Below, piece after piece: positions 50,118 to 58,717 of a DNA stretch of 64,000 nucleotides. Made by a program: the position numbers and the translations under genes. How positions within the stretch are numbered: the stretch's first letter is position 1; every line of letters begins with the position of its first letter. The notes below the pieces were generated by a model, which ran no database searches, was not told the origin of the DNA, and was given only the letters and a program-made list of their open reading frames with translations. Source of the DNA: Bifidobacterium pluvialisilvae (lineage in GTDB: Bacteria; Actinomycetota; Actinomycetes; Actinomycetales; Bifidobacteriaceae); the NCBI RefSeq assembly GCF_019331695.1, contig NZ_JAHBBI010000004.1:1-64000 (forward strand), written 5' to 3'.

Positions 50118-51344
50118 ATGAAGCTTGCGGATACGGGTCTCACCCAGGACGAGCTCAAGGGCCTCGTCAAGAAGTACATGATCGAGACGTACGAGCGTTA
50201 CGATTTCGTCGCCGAACGCGCCGAGGGCATGTACCTCTACGATCCGGACGGCAACGCCTACCTTGATTTCTACGGCGGCATCGCCGTGAACAACGCCGGC
50301 AACTGCAACCCGAAGGTCGTGGCGGCCGTGCGCGACCAGGTGGGCGACATCATGCACACCTTCAACTACCCGTACACCATCCCGCAGGCGTTGCTGGCCA
50401 AGAAGGTCTGCGACCTCGCCGGCTTCGACAAGATCTTCTACCAGAACTCCGGCACCGAGGCCAACGAGGTGGCCATCAAGCTCGCCCGCAAGTACGGCAT
50501 CGACCACTTCGGCCCGCACAAGTACGAGATCCTCTCCGCACTGCACTCCTTCCACGGCCGCACCTTCGGCGCCCTGGCCGCGACCGGCCAGCCCGGATCG
50601 CTCGCCCAGGACGGCTTCGGCGACATGACCCCCGGCTTCGCCTACGCCGAGTTCAACAACCTTGAGGACTTCAAGGCCAAGATCACCGACAACACCATCG
50701 CCATCATGGTCGAGCCCGTGCAGGGCGAGGGCGGCGTGCACCCGGCCACGCAGGAGTTCCTCGAAGGCCTGCGCAAGCTGTGCGACGACAACGGCCTGCT
50801 GCTCATCTTCGACGAGGTCCAGACCGGCTGGGGCCGCACCGGCTCCCTGTTCGCCTGGCAGGGCTACGGCGTCGAGCCCGACATCTTCACCATGGCCAAG
50901 GGCCTCGGCGGCGGCGTCCCGATCGGTGCCATGGTCACCAAGGACCCGATCGCCGCGTCCCTCACCCCCGGAACCCACGGCACCACGTTCGGCGGCTCCC
51001 CGATGTGCACCGCCGCCGCGCTCGCCGAGGTCGACGAGATCGTCAGCCGCAAGCTGCCGGAGAACGCCGCCAAGATGGGCGAGTACTTCATCGAGCAAGG
51101 CAAGAGCCTGCCGCACATCAAGGAATCCCGCGGCCGTGGCCTGCTCGTCGGCTTCGAGTTCGACGGCACCGTCAATGCCGTGGACGTCAAGCACGCCGCC
51201 CTCAAGCGCGGCCTGCTCACCACCGCCATCGGCAACGACATCATCCGCTGCATCCCGCCGCTGATCGTCACCAAGAAGCAGATCGACGAGGCCATCGAGA
51301 TCCTCATCGACTCCGTGAACGCCGTCGCCGCCGGCAAGGAGTGA
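50118..51344 (+). CDS. Class III PLP-dependent aminotransferase (acetylornithine/GABA-type)
   Basis: This is a 408-aa fold-type I aminotransferase. The PLP lysine is about residue 261 in FTMAKGLGGGVPIG, preceded by LLIFDEVQTGWGRTG and NSGTEANEVAIKLAR. The family covers acetylornithine, ornithine, 4-aminobutyrate and related omega-amino transaminases, and the substrate cannot be decided here. It is not beside arg or gab genes. The start ATG 50118 has GGAAGGAGC upstream. Its stop codon is part of a perfect hairpin. Confidence 0.85.
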   Translation: MKLADTGLTQDELKGLVKKYMIETYERYDFVAERAEGMYLYDPDGNAYLDFYGGIAVNNAGNCNPKVVAAVRDQVGDIMHTFNYPYTIPQALLAKKVCDLAGFDKIFYQNSGTEANEVAIKLARKYGIDHFGPHKYEILSALHSFHGRTFGALAATGQPGSLAQDGFGDMTPGFAYAEFNNLEDFKAKITDNTIAIMVEPVQGEGGVHPATQEFLEGLRKLCDDNGLLLIFDEVQTGWGRTGSLFAWQGYGVEPDIFTMAKGLGGGVPIGAMVTKDPIAASLTPGTHGTTFGGSPMCTAAALAEVDEIVSRKLPENAAKMGEYFIEQGKSLPHIKESRGRGLLVGFEFDGTVNAVDVKHAALKRGLLTTAIGNDIIRCIPPLIVTKKQIDEAIEILIDSVNAVAAGKE

Positions 51345-51377
51345 TGTTGTATTGCGGATTATCCGCAATACAACATC
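51343..51377 (+). terminator. Perfect hairpin overlapping the aminotransferase stop
   Basis: Sixteen base pairs (51343-51358 with 51362-51377) around a TTA loop begin within the last bases of the stop codon region (GTGATGTTGT...). There is no T-run; it directly abuts a family A repeat. Confidence 0.6.
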
Positions 51378-51575
51378 ATCCTGAGCGAAGGGCGCAAGCC
51401 CGAAGTCGAAGGATCTTGACCGAGTCGATGGTGCTGCGTGCGGCATTGTCGAGGGCATAGCCCGAAGTCGAAGGATTGTTGACGCTGCGAAAGGTGTCAA
51501 AGATCCTTCGACTCCGCCGCAAGCGGCTCCGCTCAGGATGACAATAGAGGGGCGCCGCTCAGGATGACAGTGGAG
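51376..51575. repeat. Dispersed repeat family A after the aminotransferase
   Basis: It carries CATCCTGAGCGAAGGGCGCA...GTCGAAGGATC at 51376-51415, a partial second copy (GCCCGAAGTCGAAGGAT near 51460) and the inverse GATCCTTCGACTCCGCCGC...CTCAGGATGAC at 51500-51543, followed by a short CGCTCAGGATGAC unit. The opposed copies could form a long stem-loop. Confidence 0.8.
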
Positions 51576-51589
51576 GGCTTTCCTCAGAC

Positions 51590-51900
51590 CGCCTGTGGCG
51601 GCCGGCTCCCCTCGATTATGAGGGGAGCCGGTTGGACGGGACGGGTTCTGGCAATGGGCTCCCCTCGGTGAGGGGAGCTGTCGGCGAAGCCGACTGAGGG
51701 GAGGGACGCCTACGCAGTCCACACGTCAACTCCCCTCGACGCGCCGCATCGGTGTCGGACCACCCCCAGTCCGCCTGCGGCGGACAGCCCCCGCCGGCGG
51801 GGGCGGATCTCATCCCATCGGCGCCCCTCTGGATTATTATCGTTGACGCTCCTATGCTGGGAACCGCGGTGACGACGCCGCAGATCGAAAGGCACAAACC
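51590..51900. repeat. GC-rich palindromic repeats (family C) upstream of the iron-ADH gene
   Basis: GGCTCCCCTCGATTATGAGG / GGAGCC and CTCCCCTCGGTGAGGGGAG palindromes at 51601-51670, then CCCCCGCCGGCGGGGGC near 51790. Together with family A they fill the 556-bp gap between the aminotransferase and alcohol dehydrogenase genes, where no gene is seen. Confidence 0.65.
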
Positions 51901-53043
51901 ATGCTCAAGTTTTCCATACCGCAGAACATCATCGTCGATTACGGCGGGGTGAGCCGCCTCGGCACGTACGCAGGCGAACTCAAGATGACGAACGTGCTCA
52001 TCATCGCCGACCCGTTCCTCGCCGACGCGCCGCTCGCCAAGCAGGCCACCGATTCGCTCGACGAAGCCGGCATCAAGCACACCATGTTCACCGACGTCAA
52101 GCCCAACCCGACCGCCGTATGCGTGGACGAGGCAGCCAAACTGTTCAAGGACGGCGGCTGTGACTCCATCATCGCCATCGGCGGCGGCTCCTCGCTCGAC
52201 GTGGCCAAGGCCGTCGGCGTGGTCGTCAAATACGGCGGCGAGATCGGCGACTACGAAGGCATGAACACCGTGCCCGGCCCCATCGTGCCGTTCATCGCCA
52301 TCCCCACCACCGCCGGCACCGGCAGCGAGGTCACGTCGTTCTCCGTCATCACCGACGAGGCCCGCAACTACAAGCTCACCGTCGGCTCCAAGCTGCTGCT
52401 GCCCGCCTACGCCATCCTCGATCCCGGCGTGCTCGCCACCGTCCCCGCCCGTGTGGCCGCCGCCTGCGGCACCGACGCCATGGTCCACGCCATCGAATCG
52501 TTCACCAACACCGTGGACTCCACCTTCTCCGGCATGTATTCGCTGGAGGCGCTGCGCCTCATCGGCAAGTACCTGCGCCGCTTCTACGCCCGTCGTGACG
52601 ACGCCGAGGCCGCGCGCGGCATGATGGTCGCCGCCACCATGGCCGGCATCGCCTTCGAATCCACGCGTCTCGGACTCGTGCATGCCATGAGCCACCCCAT
52701 CTCCGCGTTCTTCCACGTGGCGCACGGCGAGGCCAACGGCCTGCTGCTGCCCAGCGTGCTCGAATTCAACGCGCTCGCCGACAAGGGCCAGTACCGGCTC
52801 ATGCACGAGGCCCTGTTCCCCGACTCCGAATACGACTACCCGGAGGACTTCATCGACGAGATCCGTTCGCTGCTTGCCGAGATTAGCATCCCCGATTCGC
52901 TGGAGGCGGCCGGCGTCGACCGCGAGGCGTTCCCCGCGGTCGTCGACCAGATGACCAAGGACGCCATGGCGTCCGGCAACATCGCGGTCAACCCGCGTGC
53001 CGTCACCCCGAAGGATGTGGAGGCGATCTATCGAGCATTGTGA
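51901..53043 (+). CDS. Iron-containing alcohol dehydrogenase
   Basis: This 380-aa group III (iron-activated) dehydrogenase shows the NAD-binding IIAIGGGSSLDVAKAVGVVV, FIAIPTTAGTGSEVTSFSVI, and metal-ligand regions AMVHAIESFTNT and LGLVHAMSHPISAFFHVAHG. It reduces aldehydes or ketones to alcohols, like 1,3-propanediol, butanol or lactaldehyde dehydrogenases. The substrate is not fixed. AAAGG lies upstream of the ATG. It is monocistronic and ends at a hairpin shared with the convergent GH127 gene. Confidence 0.9.
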   Translation: MLKFSIPQNIIVDYGGVSRLGTYAGELKMTNVLIIADPFLADAPLAKQATDSLDEAGIKHTMFTDVKPNPTAVCVDEAAKLFKDGGCDSIIAIGGGSSLDVAKAVGVVVKYGGEIGDYEGMNTVPGPIVPFIAIPTTAGTGSEVTSFSVITDEARNYKLTVGSKLLLPAYAILDPGVLATVPARVAAACGTDAMVHAIESFTNTVDSTFSGMYSLEALRLIGKYLRRFYARRDDAEAARGMMVAATMAGIAFESTRLGLVHAMSHPISAFFHVAHGEANGLLLPSVLEFNALADKGQYRLMHEALFPDSEYDYPEDFIDEIRSLLAEISIPDSLEAAGVDREAFPAVVDQMTKDAMASGNIAVNPRAVTPKDVEAIYRAL

Positions 53044-53116
53044 CTGTTGTGCCGCAGTCGTTATGATTGCGTATTGACGGCGTCGCTCCTCTCTGCGACA
53101 CCGTGTTGTGGGAATT

Positions 53117-53157
53117 GAAGCGCCGTGAACTACCTGTTCGGTTGTTCACGGCGCTTC
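53117..53157. terminator. Bidirectional hairpin between convergent genes
   Basis: GAAGCGCCGTGAAC (53117-53130) pairs perfectly with GTTCACGGCGCTTC (53144-53157). It sits between the 3' ends of the iron-ADH and GH127-like genes. T-runs are weak on both sides. Confidence 0.65.
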
Positions 53158-53189
53158 GCTATTCGCTCCAGGCATTATTCGGTCGTCAT

Positions 53190-55892
53190 CTATTCGATTT
53201 CGTCGTTTATTCCGTTTTCGCCGATGCGGCAATACAGATGGTATGGCACGTCGGCCGGGATCTGCGCGATGGGCTCGAACCGCAGAGAGCCGCCGCGGGC
53301 GTCATGATAGGCGAAAGCGACGGGATGGTCGGCGTCGGACGGTGGAATTCGTGCGAATGATGCGGCGACGTCGTCGGGGTCCACGACGATATGCGGCATC
53401 GCCGGGGTGAGGGCTTCACCGCTGGCATGGCCGTTGGAAGAGCCGCCGCCGCGCTCGTCGTGGTCATTGTCGCCGGCAAGCGCGGCCAGTACGTACGGCC
53501 CCCACATGACCGACGCCACGTCAATGTCGTCGGGCGTGCGGACGAGGCCCAAATCGATGGGGAATCGGATGATGATGTCGGACAGGGGATTGCTGTCCAG
53601 CTGTTTCACGGGAAACACGAGTTCATGCGCGACGGCATCGTAATCGACGTCGTCGAATCGCCGGCCGTTGATAGTGACGATGGTGTCCGTCGGGAGGCTT
53701 TCGCCGTCGTCGGCGTCATCGAAGGCGGGGAACGCGCGACCGAGCGCCCACCACGGCACGCGGACGCGCAGCGTCGCGGCCGTCAGGTGGTCGATACGGA
53801 TATGGACGACGTTCGGCGTCTCGTCGGCCACGTCGATACGCATGGCGATGCCGTCGTCCGGTGAATCGACGCGCATGGATTCCAGCAGTTGGATGTGTAC
53901 GGCGTCCATTCGGTCGTCGACGAGCAGCGCGCCGTCGCCGGCACGGAAATGGGCTTCCAATCCGGTGCCATGGCAGCAGGTGTCGCCGTCGAGGTCGAAG
54001 GATTTGCGGCCGGCCGGCCGGGTCGGCAGGAAATACGTGCTGCCGCCGTTCGGCGCCGAACGGTCGATGGACGCGGCGATGTGGTTGCGCAGCGCCAGTT
54101 CGATATAGTCGCCGTATTCGGGGGAGGGGACGGTGGCCCCGCCATCGTCGTGTATGCCGTCGAATGTGTTGCCATGGTCACGCAGTCCGGCGGCGAGCTT
54201 GATGAGATTGTAGGTGGCGCATGTCTCGGCCGTGTCGTCGTCGAGCAATGCGGCGATGACGTTCGACGTGCGGAACATCTCACCCTGCCCGACGCCGCCG
54301 ACCGCATACATGTGCGAGGCCATGACCTCATGCCAGAAACGTTCCGACGTCCGGAGATACGCGGCGTCGCCGGTCCGTTCGGCGATGGCGAGATGGCCGA
54401 TGACCTGGGGGATGTGCTGGTTCGCATGCATGCCGTCCAACGCGTCGACGTGCTGTCGGAGCGGCTCGAGCAGCCGGTCGTTGTCGAACCATCGCGCGGC
54501 GTCGAGGAACCTCGCGGCATCGGTGTCGTCGTCGGCATCGGAGACTGTGCCGTCGTCACCGGCATCGGCGGCCATGGCCGCGTGCCGGCGGACGATGCCG
54601 GCGAGGCGTGCCATCGATTCGTTCATGCCGCCGAATTCGCCGGCGATGTACGTGCCCCACATGCGTTGCCGCAGTCGCGGGTCCAGTCGTCCCAATCGGT
54701 CGACGACCCAGCGGCCGATGCCTTCGACGACGGGCAGCGCCTCGTCGACGCCGGTCTCGTAGGCGTCGATAAGGCCGGCGATGATTTTGTGCAGCGTATA
54801 GTACGGCGCCCATACGTCGGGGTAGGGGACGAGCCGTTCGAGATCGTCGAACTGCCGTTCGTCGTAGGCGCTGAGAAAACCGGGATGGCAGTCGGGCCGT
54901 CGCGCGAACGCCCGCTGCACTTCGGCGAGGCCGTGCACGAGTTCGGCGAGCTTGCCGCGAACCTGTTCGTCGCCGGTCGATTGCGCGCACAGGGCGTATG
55001 CGGAGAGCACGTGGCCGGTGGTATGGCCGCGCAACAGACAGTCCGGCGAATCCCAGCCGGTCATCGGCTCCGCGCCGCGCGTGTCGAGTCCGGCGGCCGC
55101 ACGGAACGCATACAGCAGCCGGTCGTTATCCAGGGAACGCAGATAATCACGGCGAAGCCGCTGGTCGTGGCCGATGACGGAACGTTCGCCGAAGCGGATG
55201 GCGGTGAGGGGGATGCCGCGCAGCGTCGGCTTGGTTGGGGAACCATTGGAATGGTCGGCATCGATATCGTCGTCGACGCCGTTGCCATCGTCGTGGCCGA
55301 TGACGACGTCGATGACCGCCTGCACGGGGTGCGACGGTTCGGCGCCGGTATGGCCGTCGACGACGAACCGTCGTGATGACGATGATGCCGATGATGATAA
55401 TGATGTCGATGACGGTGACGGCACGTCGATGACGGCTTCGGGCTCCGGCCATTGCAACGGCACGGCGATGGCGCCGATGCCGGTGACGGCCGCGCCCCAC
55501 GAGGGCAGGGGAATGCGTCGCGGACCAGCGTCGCCGGGGGAGACGACGATTCGTCGCCTGACCGGCGGCACGGATTCGATGGCTGCCCGGTATGGCTGCT
55601 GCAGGACGGTGACGTGGAATTCGCGGGTCGCGGTGGCGTCGCCGTTCGTGACCGTGGCGGTGAGCGTGACCTTGCGGTTGCCGCGGCCGAACACCGGCCG
55701 GCGCACGCGGCCGGCATCGTCCAGCCAGCGGTCGTCCGAGGAACGCCACGTGATGCGGGAGCCCCGACGGCCGGTCGTGGGCAGGTCGAGGTCGAATTCC
55801 ACGGTGGCGAGATTGCCGAGGGAGATCGCCTCGGCGTCGGATTGTGCGGTGCCGTCGGATTGTGCGAAGGTGGGGCGTGCGGTATCGGTCAT
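53190..55892 (-). CDS. GH127-like beta-L-arabinofuranosidase
   Basis: A ~900-aa glycoside hydrolase of the DUF1680/GH127 type. Residues ~25-95 look like an atrophied bacterial Ig domain (ITWRSSDDRWLDDAGRVRRP). A Ser-rich low-complexity insert (SSSTSLSSSASSSSRR) lies near residue 180. The catalytic (alpha/alpha)6 part has GHTTGHVLSAYALCAQSTGD, WAPYYTLHKIIAGLIDAYET, GEFGGMNESMARL (candidate metal-ligand Glu), AETCATYNLIKLAAGL (Cys) and DLDGDTCCHGTGLEAH (adjacent Cys pair). These match the zinc-cysteine centre known from HypBA1. No signal peptide is seen, so it probably acts inside the cell on imported arabinosides. ATG 55892 is chosen; a longer frame to 55985 runs into repeat DNA. Confidence 0.8.
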   Translation of the reverse strand: MTDTARPTFAQSDGTAQSDAEAISLGNLATVEFDLDLPTTGRRGSRITWRSSDDRWLDDAGRVRRPVFGRGNRKVTLTATVTNGDATATREFHVTVLQQPYRAAIESVPPVRRRIVVSPGDAGPRRIPLPSWGAAVTGIGAIAVPLQWPEPEAVIDVPSPSSTSLSSSASSSSRRFVVDGHTGAEPSHPVQAVIDVVIGHDDGNGVDDDIDADHSNGSPTKPTLRGIPLTAIRFGERSVIGHDQRLRRDYLRSLDNDRLLYAFRAAAGLDTRGAEPMTGWDSPDCLLRGHTTGHVLSAYALCAQSTGDEQVRGKLAELVHGLAEVQRAFARRPDCHPGFLSAYDERQFDDLERLVPYPDVWAPYYTLHKIIAGLIDAYETGVDEALPVVEGIGRWVVDRLGRLDPRLRQRMWGTYIAGEFGGMNESMARLAGIVRRHAAMAADAGDDGTVSDADDDTDAARFLDAARWFDNDRLLEPLRQHVDALDGMHANQHIPQVIGHLAIAERTGDAAYLRTSERFWHEVMASHMYAVGGVGQGEMFRTSNVIAALLDDDTAETCATYNLIKLAAGLRDHGNTFDGIHDDGGATVPSPEYGDYIELALRNHIAASIDRSAPNGGSTYFLPTRPAGRKSFDLDGDTCCHGTGLEAHFRAGDGALLVDDRMDAVHIQLLESMRVDSPDDGIAMRIDVADETPNVVHIRIDHLTAATLRVRVPWWALGRAFPAFDDADDGESLPTDTIVTINGRRFDDVDYDAVAHELVFPVKQLDSNPLSDIIIRFPIDLGLVRTPDDIDVASVMWGPYVLAALAGDNDHDERGGGSSNGHASGEALTPAMPHIVVDPDDVAASFARIPPSDADHPVAFAYHDARGGSLRFEPIAQIPADVPYHLYCRIGENGINDEIE

Positions 55893-55965
55893 GGTTGCGG
55901 CTTTCGTGAGTGATGGTGTGGAATCGGCCTGTGGCCGATGCTGGGTTGATTGCGGCCTTGCGGCC

Positions 55966-56126
55966 GCGGTCTCTCCCTCCGTCACGCCTGCGGCGTGCCA
56001 CCTCCCTCGTCAGAGGGAGGTTGGTTTGTTCGGGTCGTGTTTTCGTGAAGGTGTGGCGGGGTGGGGTGGTGTCGAGTCTCTCCCTCCGTCACGCCTTTGG
56101 CGTGCCACCTCCCTCGTCAGAGGGAG
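55966..56126. repeat. Dispersed repeat family B, second locus
   Basis: Two ~108-bp-spaced copies of TCTCTCCCTCCGTCACGCCT...CCTCCCTCGTCAGAGGGAGG between the two glycosidase genes, oriented as at 49.7 kb. The second copy ends at the 3' end of the GH36 gene, which may use part of it as stop context. Confidence 0.8.
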
Positions 56127-58486
56127 GCGTCGACGGCGGTGAGGATGAAGAGGCGCGAGGAGCCGTCGCCGGGGAAGGGATCCCGCCCCCAGGTGACGGT
56201 GGTGCGGTCGGTCAACGGCAGACCGGCATGCATGAGCTCGTCCCCGTACCGCGGCCGCCATGGTGTGAACCCCCTGCCGGCCATGGCGGTGTCGCCGGCG
56301 TCGGCGACGGCCGTGTCGACCTCCGTGACGGCATAGCGCATATCGGCGTCGAGGCCGGCGAGCCGCAGCCATGGCACGGGCGCGTTCACGCCGGTCAACG
56401 CCCGGTACCATCCGACGACGGCGTTGCGACGGTCGGCCGAGACGACCATCCATGCGGCGTCGGCGGCATCGAATCCGGGCCGTGGCGCGAACGGGCTGCG
56501 CAGCCGCCAGAACGTGCCGGACCGCATCAGCGGTCCCAGACGCTTCGACCAGTCGATCTGGCGGCTGATCCGCGCACACTCGCCGTCGTCGAGCAGGGCG
56601 GGGTCGAGCTCGTATCCGAACGTGCCGAACAACGCCACGTCACCACGCATCTTCAGCGGCAGGCGTCTGCCGGTCTCCTCGTTGGGAACCGCGGAGACAT
56701 GGTTGGAGCATGCTCCGACGGGATACATCATCGACGTGCCGTACTGGATCTTCACCCGTTCCAGCGCATCGGTGTCGTCGGATATCCACGCCTGCGGCGC
56801 ATAGGCGAGCGTGCCGGCGTCCACGCGGGCGCCGCCGCTCGCGCACGATTCGATGAGCAGGTCGGGGAACCGTGCGGCGAGACCGTGCAGCAGCCGATAA
56901 TATCCAAGCGCGTACCGGTGGAACACCTCGCCCTGCCGGTCGGGCGGCAGGGCGCGCGAATACGCCTCGGAGAGCGACCGGTTCATATCCCATTTGATGT
57001 AGTCGACGCCGGCCTTCCCGATGACGTCGCCGATCGTCCGCCGCAGATATGCGACGACGTCCGGACGGGTCATGTCCAACACATACTGGCATCGTTGCAC
57101 GCCCAGCGCATGCAACGGCAGCCGCGGGTCGCCGAGCACCCAGTCGGGGTGGGTACGGTACAGGTCGCTGTCCTCGCTGATCATCTCCGGTTCGAACCAC
57201 AGGCCGAAGCCCATGCCCATACGATGTACGGCGTCGGCGAGCGGCTTCAGGCCGTTCGGGAACTTGCGGCGGTCGGCGAACCAGTCGCCCAACGACGAAT
57301 CCGCACGGTCGCGGTGGCCGAACCATCCGTCGTCCACGACCAGCATCTCCATGCCGAGTTCCTTCGCCGACCGCGCCATGGCCGTGAGCGACGTCTCGTC
57401 CATCGCCATGTGCACGGCCTCCCACGTGTTGACGACGATGGGGGAGCGGCACGCGTTCCATGGCCGGCGGATGAGATTGCGGCGGTATAGCGCGTGCAGC
57501 GCCTGGCTCAGCCCGTTGAACCCGGCGCCGCTGTAGGCGAGGATCGCCTCCGGCGTCTGGAACGTCTCACCGGGGGCGAGCCGCCATGAGAACGGTTCCG
57601 GGTTGATGCCGATGCGCAACCTGGTGCGGGCGTACGAATCCACGAACACCGAGGCGTCGAAATTGCCGCTGTACACCAATGTGGCGGCCATGGCCTCGCC
57701 CTGCATCTCGTCGGCGTTCGGCCGGGCGAGTGCAAGATACGGGTTCGCGTGCTGGCTGCTGTGCCCGCGGATGGACGAGACGCCCTGCAGTCCGGTGCGC
57801 AGCGGCGTGCGTTCGACATGCGCCTCGCGTGCCCATGCCCCGGTGAGCGTGAGCATGTCCCAATCGGCGTCGGGAAGGTCGAGGCTGGCGCTGTATGCGG
57901 ATTCCACGGTCTGCGGCAGGTGTGAGACGTTCGTGACGCGCACGCTGCGCGCGACGACGGGCAGGCCGTCGAACATCGTCTCCGACAGCGTGACCCTGAG
58001 GCCGAACGACGCGTCGGCGAGGTCGATCTCCAGCGTCGCGCAGTCGGCGTCGTCCCCGGTGCCGTTGGCGAATGTGGACGGCAGTCCGTCGAGCGGAACC
58101 TTTCCGGAAACGATGCGATACGCGTCGTACGCGAGTTTCACGGCGTGCGACCCCGCCGCGTCACCCACGTCCAGGGCGCACGGCCGCAGGTCCGACGAAC
58201 CGCCCTGCGGATACTCCCGTCGTATCTGCTCCAGCGAGAGGCCGGGATGGCCGGCGTCCGTCTGCAACGTGTCCCGGACGGCGAGCTCCTGCAGGTCGGA
58301 GAAGTCATCACGGTCGTGAATCGCTGGACCGAAGTATATGGTGTTGGGTTCCCCGCCGGGAAGGATGCGGATGACATGGCTGACCAGGCCGTTGGTCACG
58401 TGGAACTGGCCATCATGCGTGATGATTCGTGTTTCCAAGCCCCTCACCCCCTGCGTGGTCGTTCGGATGCGTGGCCACGTTACCAC
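56117..58486 (-). CDS. Alpha-galactosidase (GH36)
   Basis: This 789-aa enzyme hydrolyses alpha-1,6-galactosides such as raffinose, stachyose or melibiose. The GH36 nucleophile Asp lies in VDYIKWDMNRSLSEAYS and the acid/base Asp in AWISDDTDALERVKIQYG. ESCASGGARVDAGTLAYAP and EMLVVDDGWFGHRDRADSS are also diagnostic. No signal peptide is seen, so it is cytoplasmic. The frame opens at GTG 58486 without a Shine-Dalgarno sequence; TTG 58438 behind AGGGGGT may be the real start. It is downstream of no sugar ABC operon but divergent from an oligopeptide-type transporter and upstream of the GH127 gene on the same strand. Confidence 0.92.
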   Translation of the reverse strand: MVTWPRIRTTTQGVRGLETRIITHDGQFHVTNGLVSHVIRILPGGEPNTIYFGPAIHDRDDFSDLQELAVRDTLQTDAGHPGLSLEQIRREYPQGGSSDLRPCALDVGDAAGSHAVKLAYDAYRIVSGKVPLDGLPSTFANGTGDDADCATLEIDLADASFGLRVTLSETMFDGLPVVARSVRVTNVSHLPQTVESAYSASLDLPDADWDMLTLTGAWAREAHVERTPLRTGLQGVSSIRGHSSQHANPYLALARPNADEMQGEAMAATLVYSGNFDASVFVDSYARTRLRIGINPEPFSWRLAPGETFQTPEAILAYSGAGFNGLSQALHALYRRNLIRRPWNACRSPIVVNTWEAVHMAMDETSLTAMARSAKELGMEMLVVDDGWFGHRDRADSSLGDWFADRRKFPNGLKPLADAVHRMGMGFGLWFEPEMISEDSDLYRTHPDWVLGDPRLPLHALGVQRCQYVLDMTRPDVVAYLRRTIGDVIGKAGVDYIKWDMNRSLSEAYSRALPPDRQGEVFHRYALGYYRLLHGLAARFPDLLIESCASGGARVDAGTLAYAPQAWISDDTDALERVKIQYGTSMMYPVGACSNHVSAVPNEETGRRLPLKMRGDVALFGTFGYELDPALLDDGECARISRQIDWSKRLGPLMRSGTFWRLRSPFAPRPGFDAADAAWMVVSADRRNAVVGWYRALTGVNAPVPWLRLAGLDADMRYAVTEVDTAVADAGDTAMAGRGFTPWRPRYGDELMHAGLPLTDRTTVTWGRDPFPGDGSSRLFILTAVDASL

Positions 58487-58717
58487 CGCGTTCGTTTCGG
58501 GGACTTAAAGGTCGCGTAACGACAATACTGCCGGCTAGACCATAGTTCACTTGTGTTTTACATATCGGCAAATCTTATGGCGAATTCAAAACGTTATATG
58601 TATCCCAACATCTCCACCCACGGAAATGCGGGACCGGTGTTATCGCGGTCCATGTCTCCGACGTTCCGACGATCATTCCCACAATCGCGAAACGCCGTTC
58701 ACAGAGAGGAAAATACG

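Noticed and set aside
50097-51722. Long minus-strand frame opposite the aminotransferase
   Set aside because: Shadow of a class III aminotransferase gene with clear PLP motifs on the plus strand.
53889-55376. Long plus-strand open frame inside the GH127-like gene
   Set aside because: Antisense shadow; the minus-strand frame carries the family motifs (TCCHGTG, AETCATY) and continues well beyond it.
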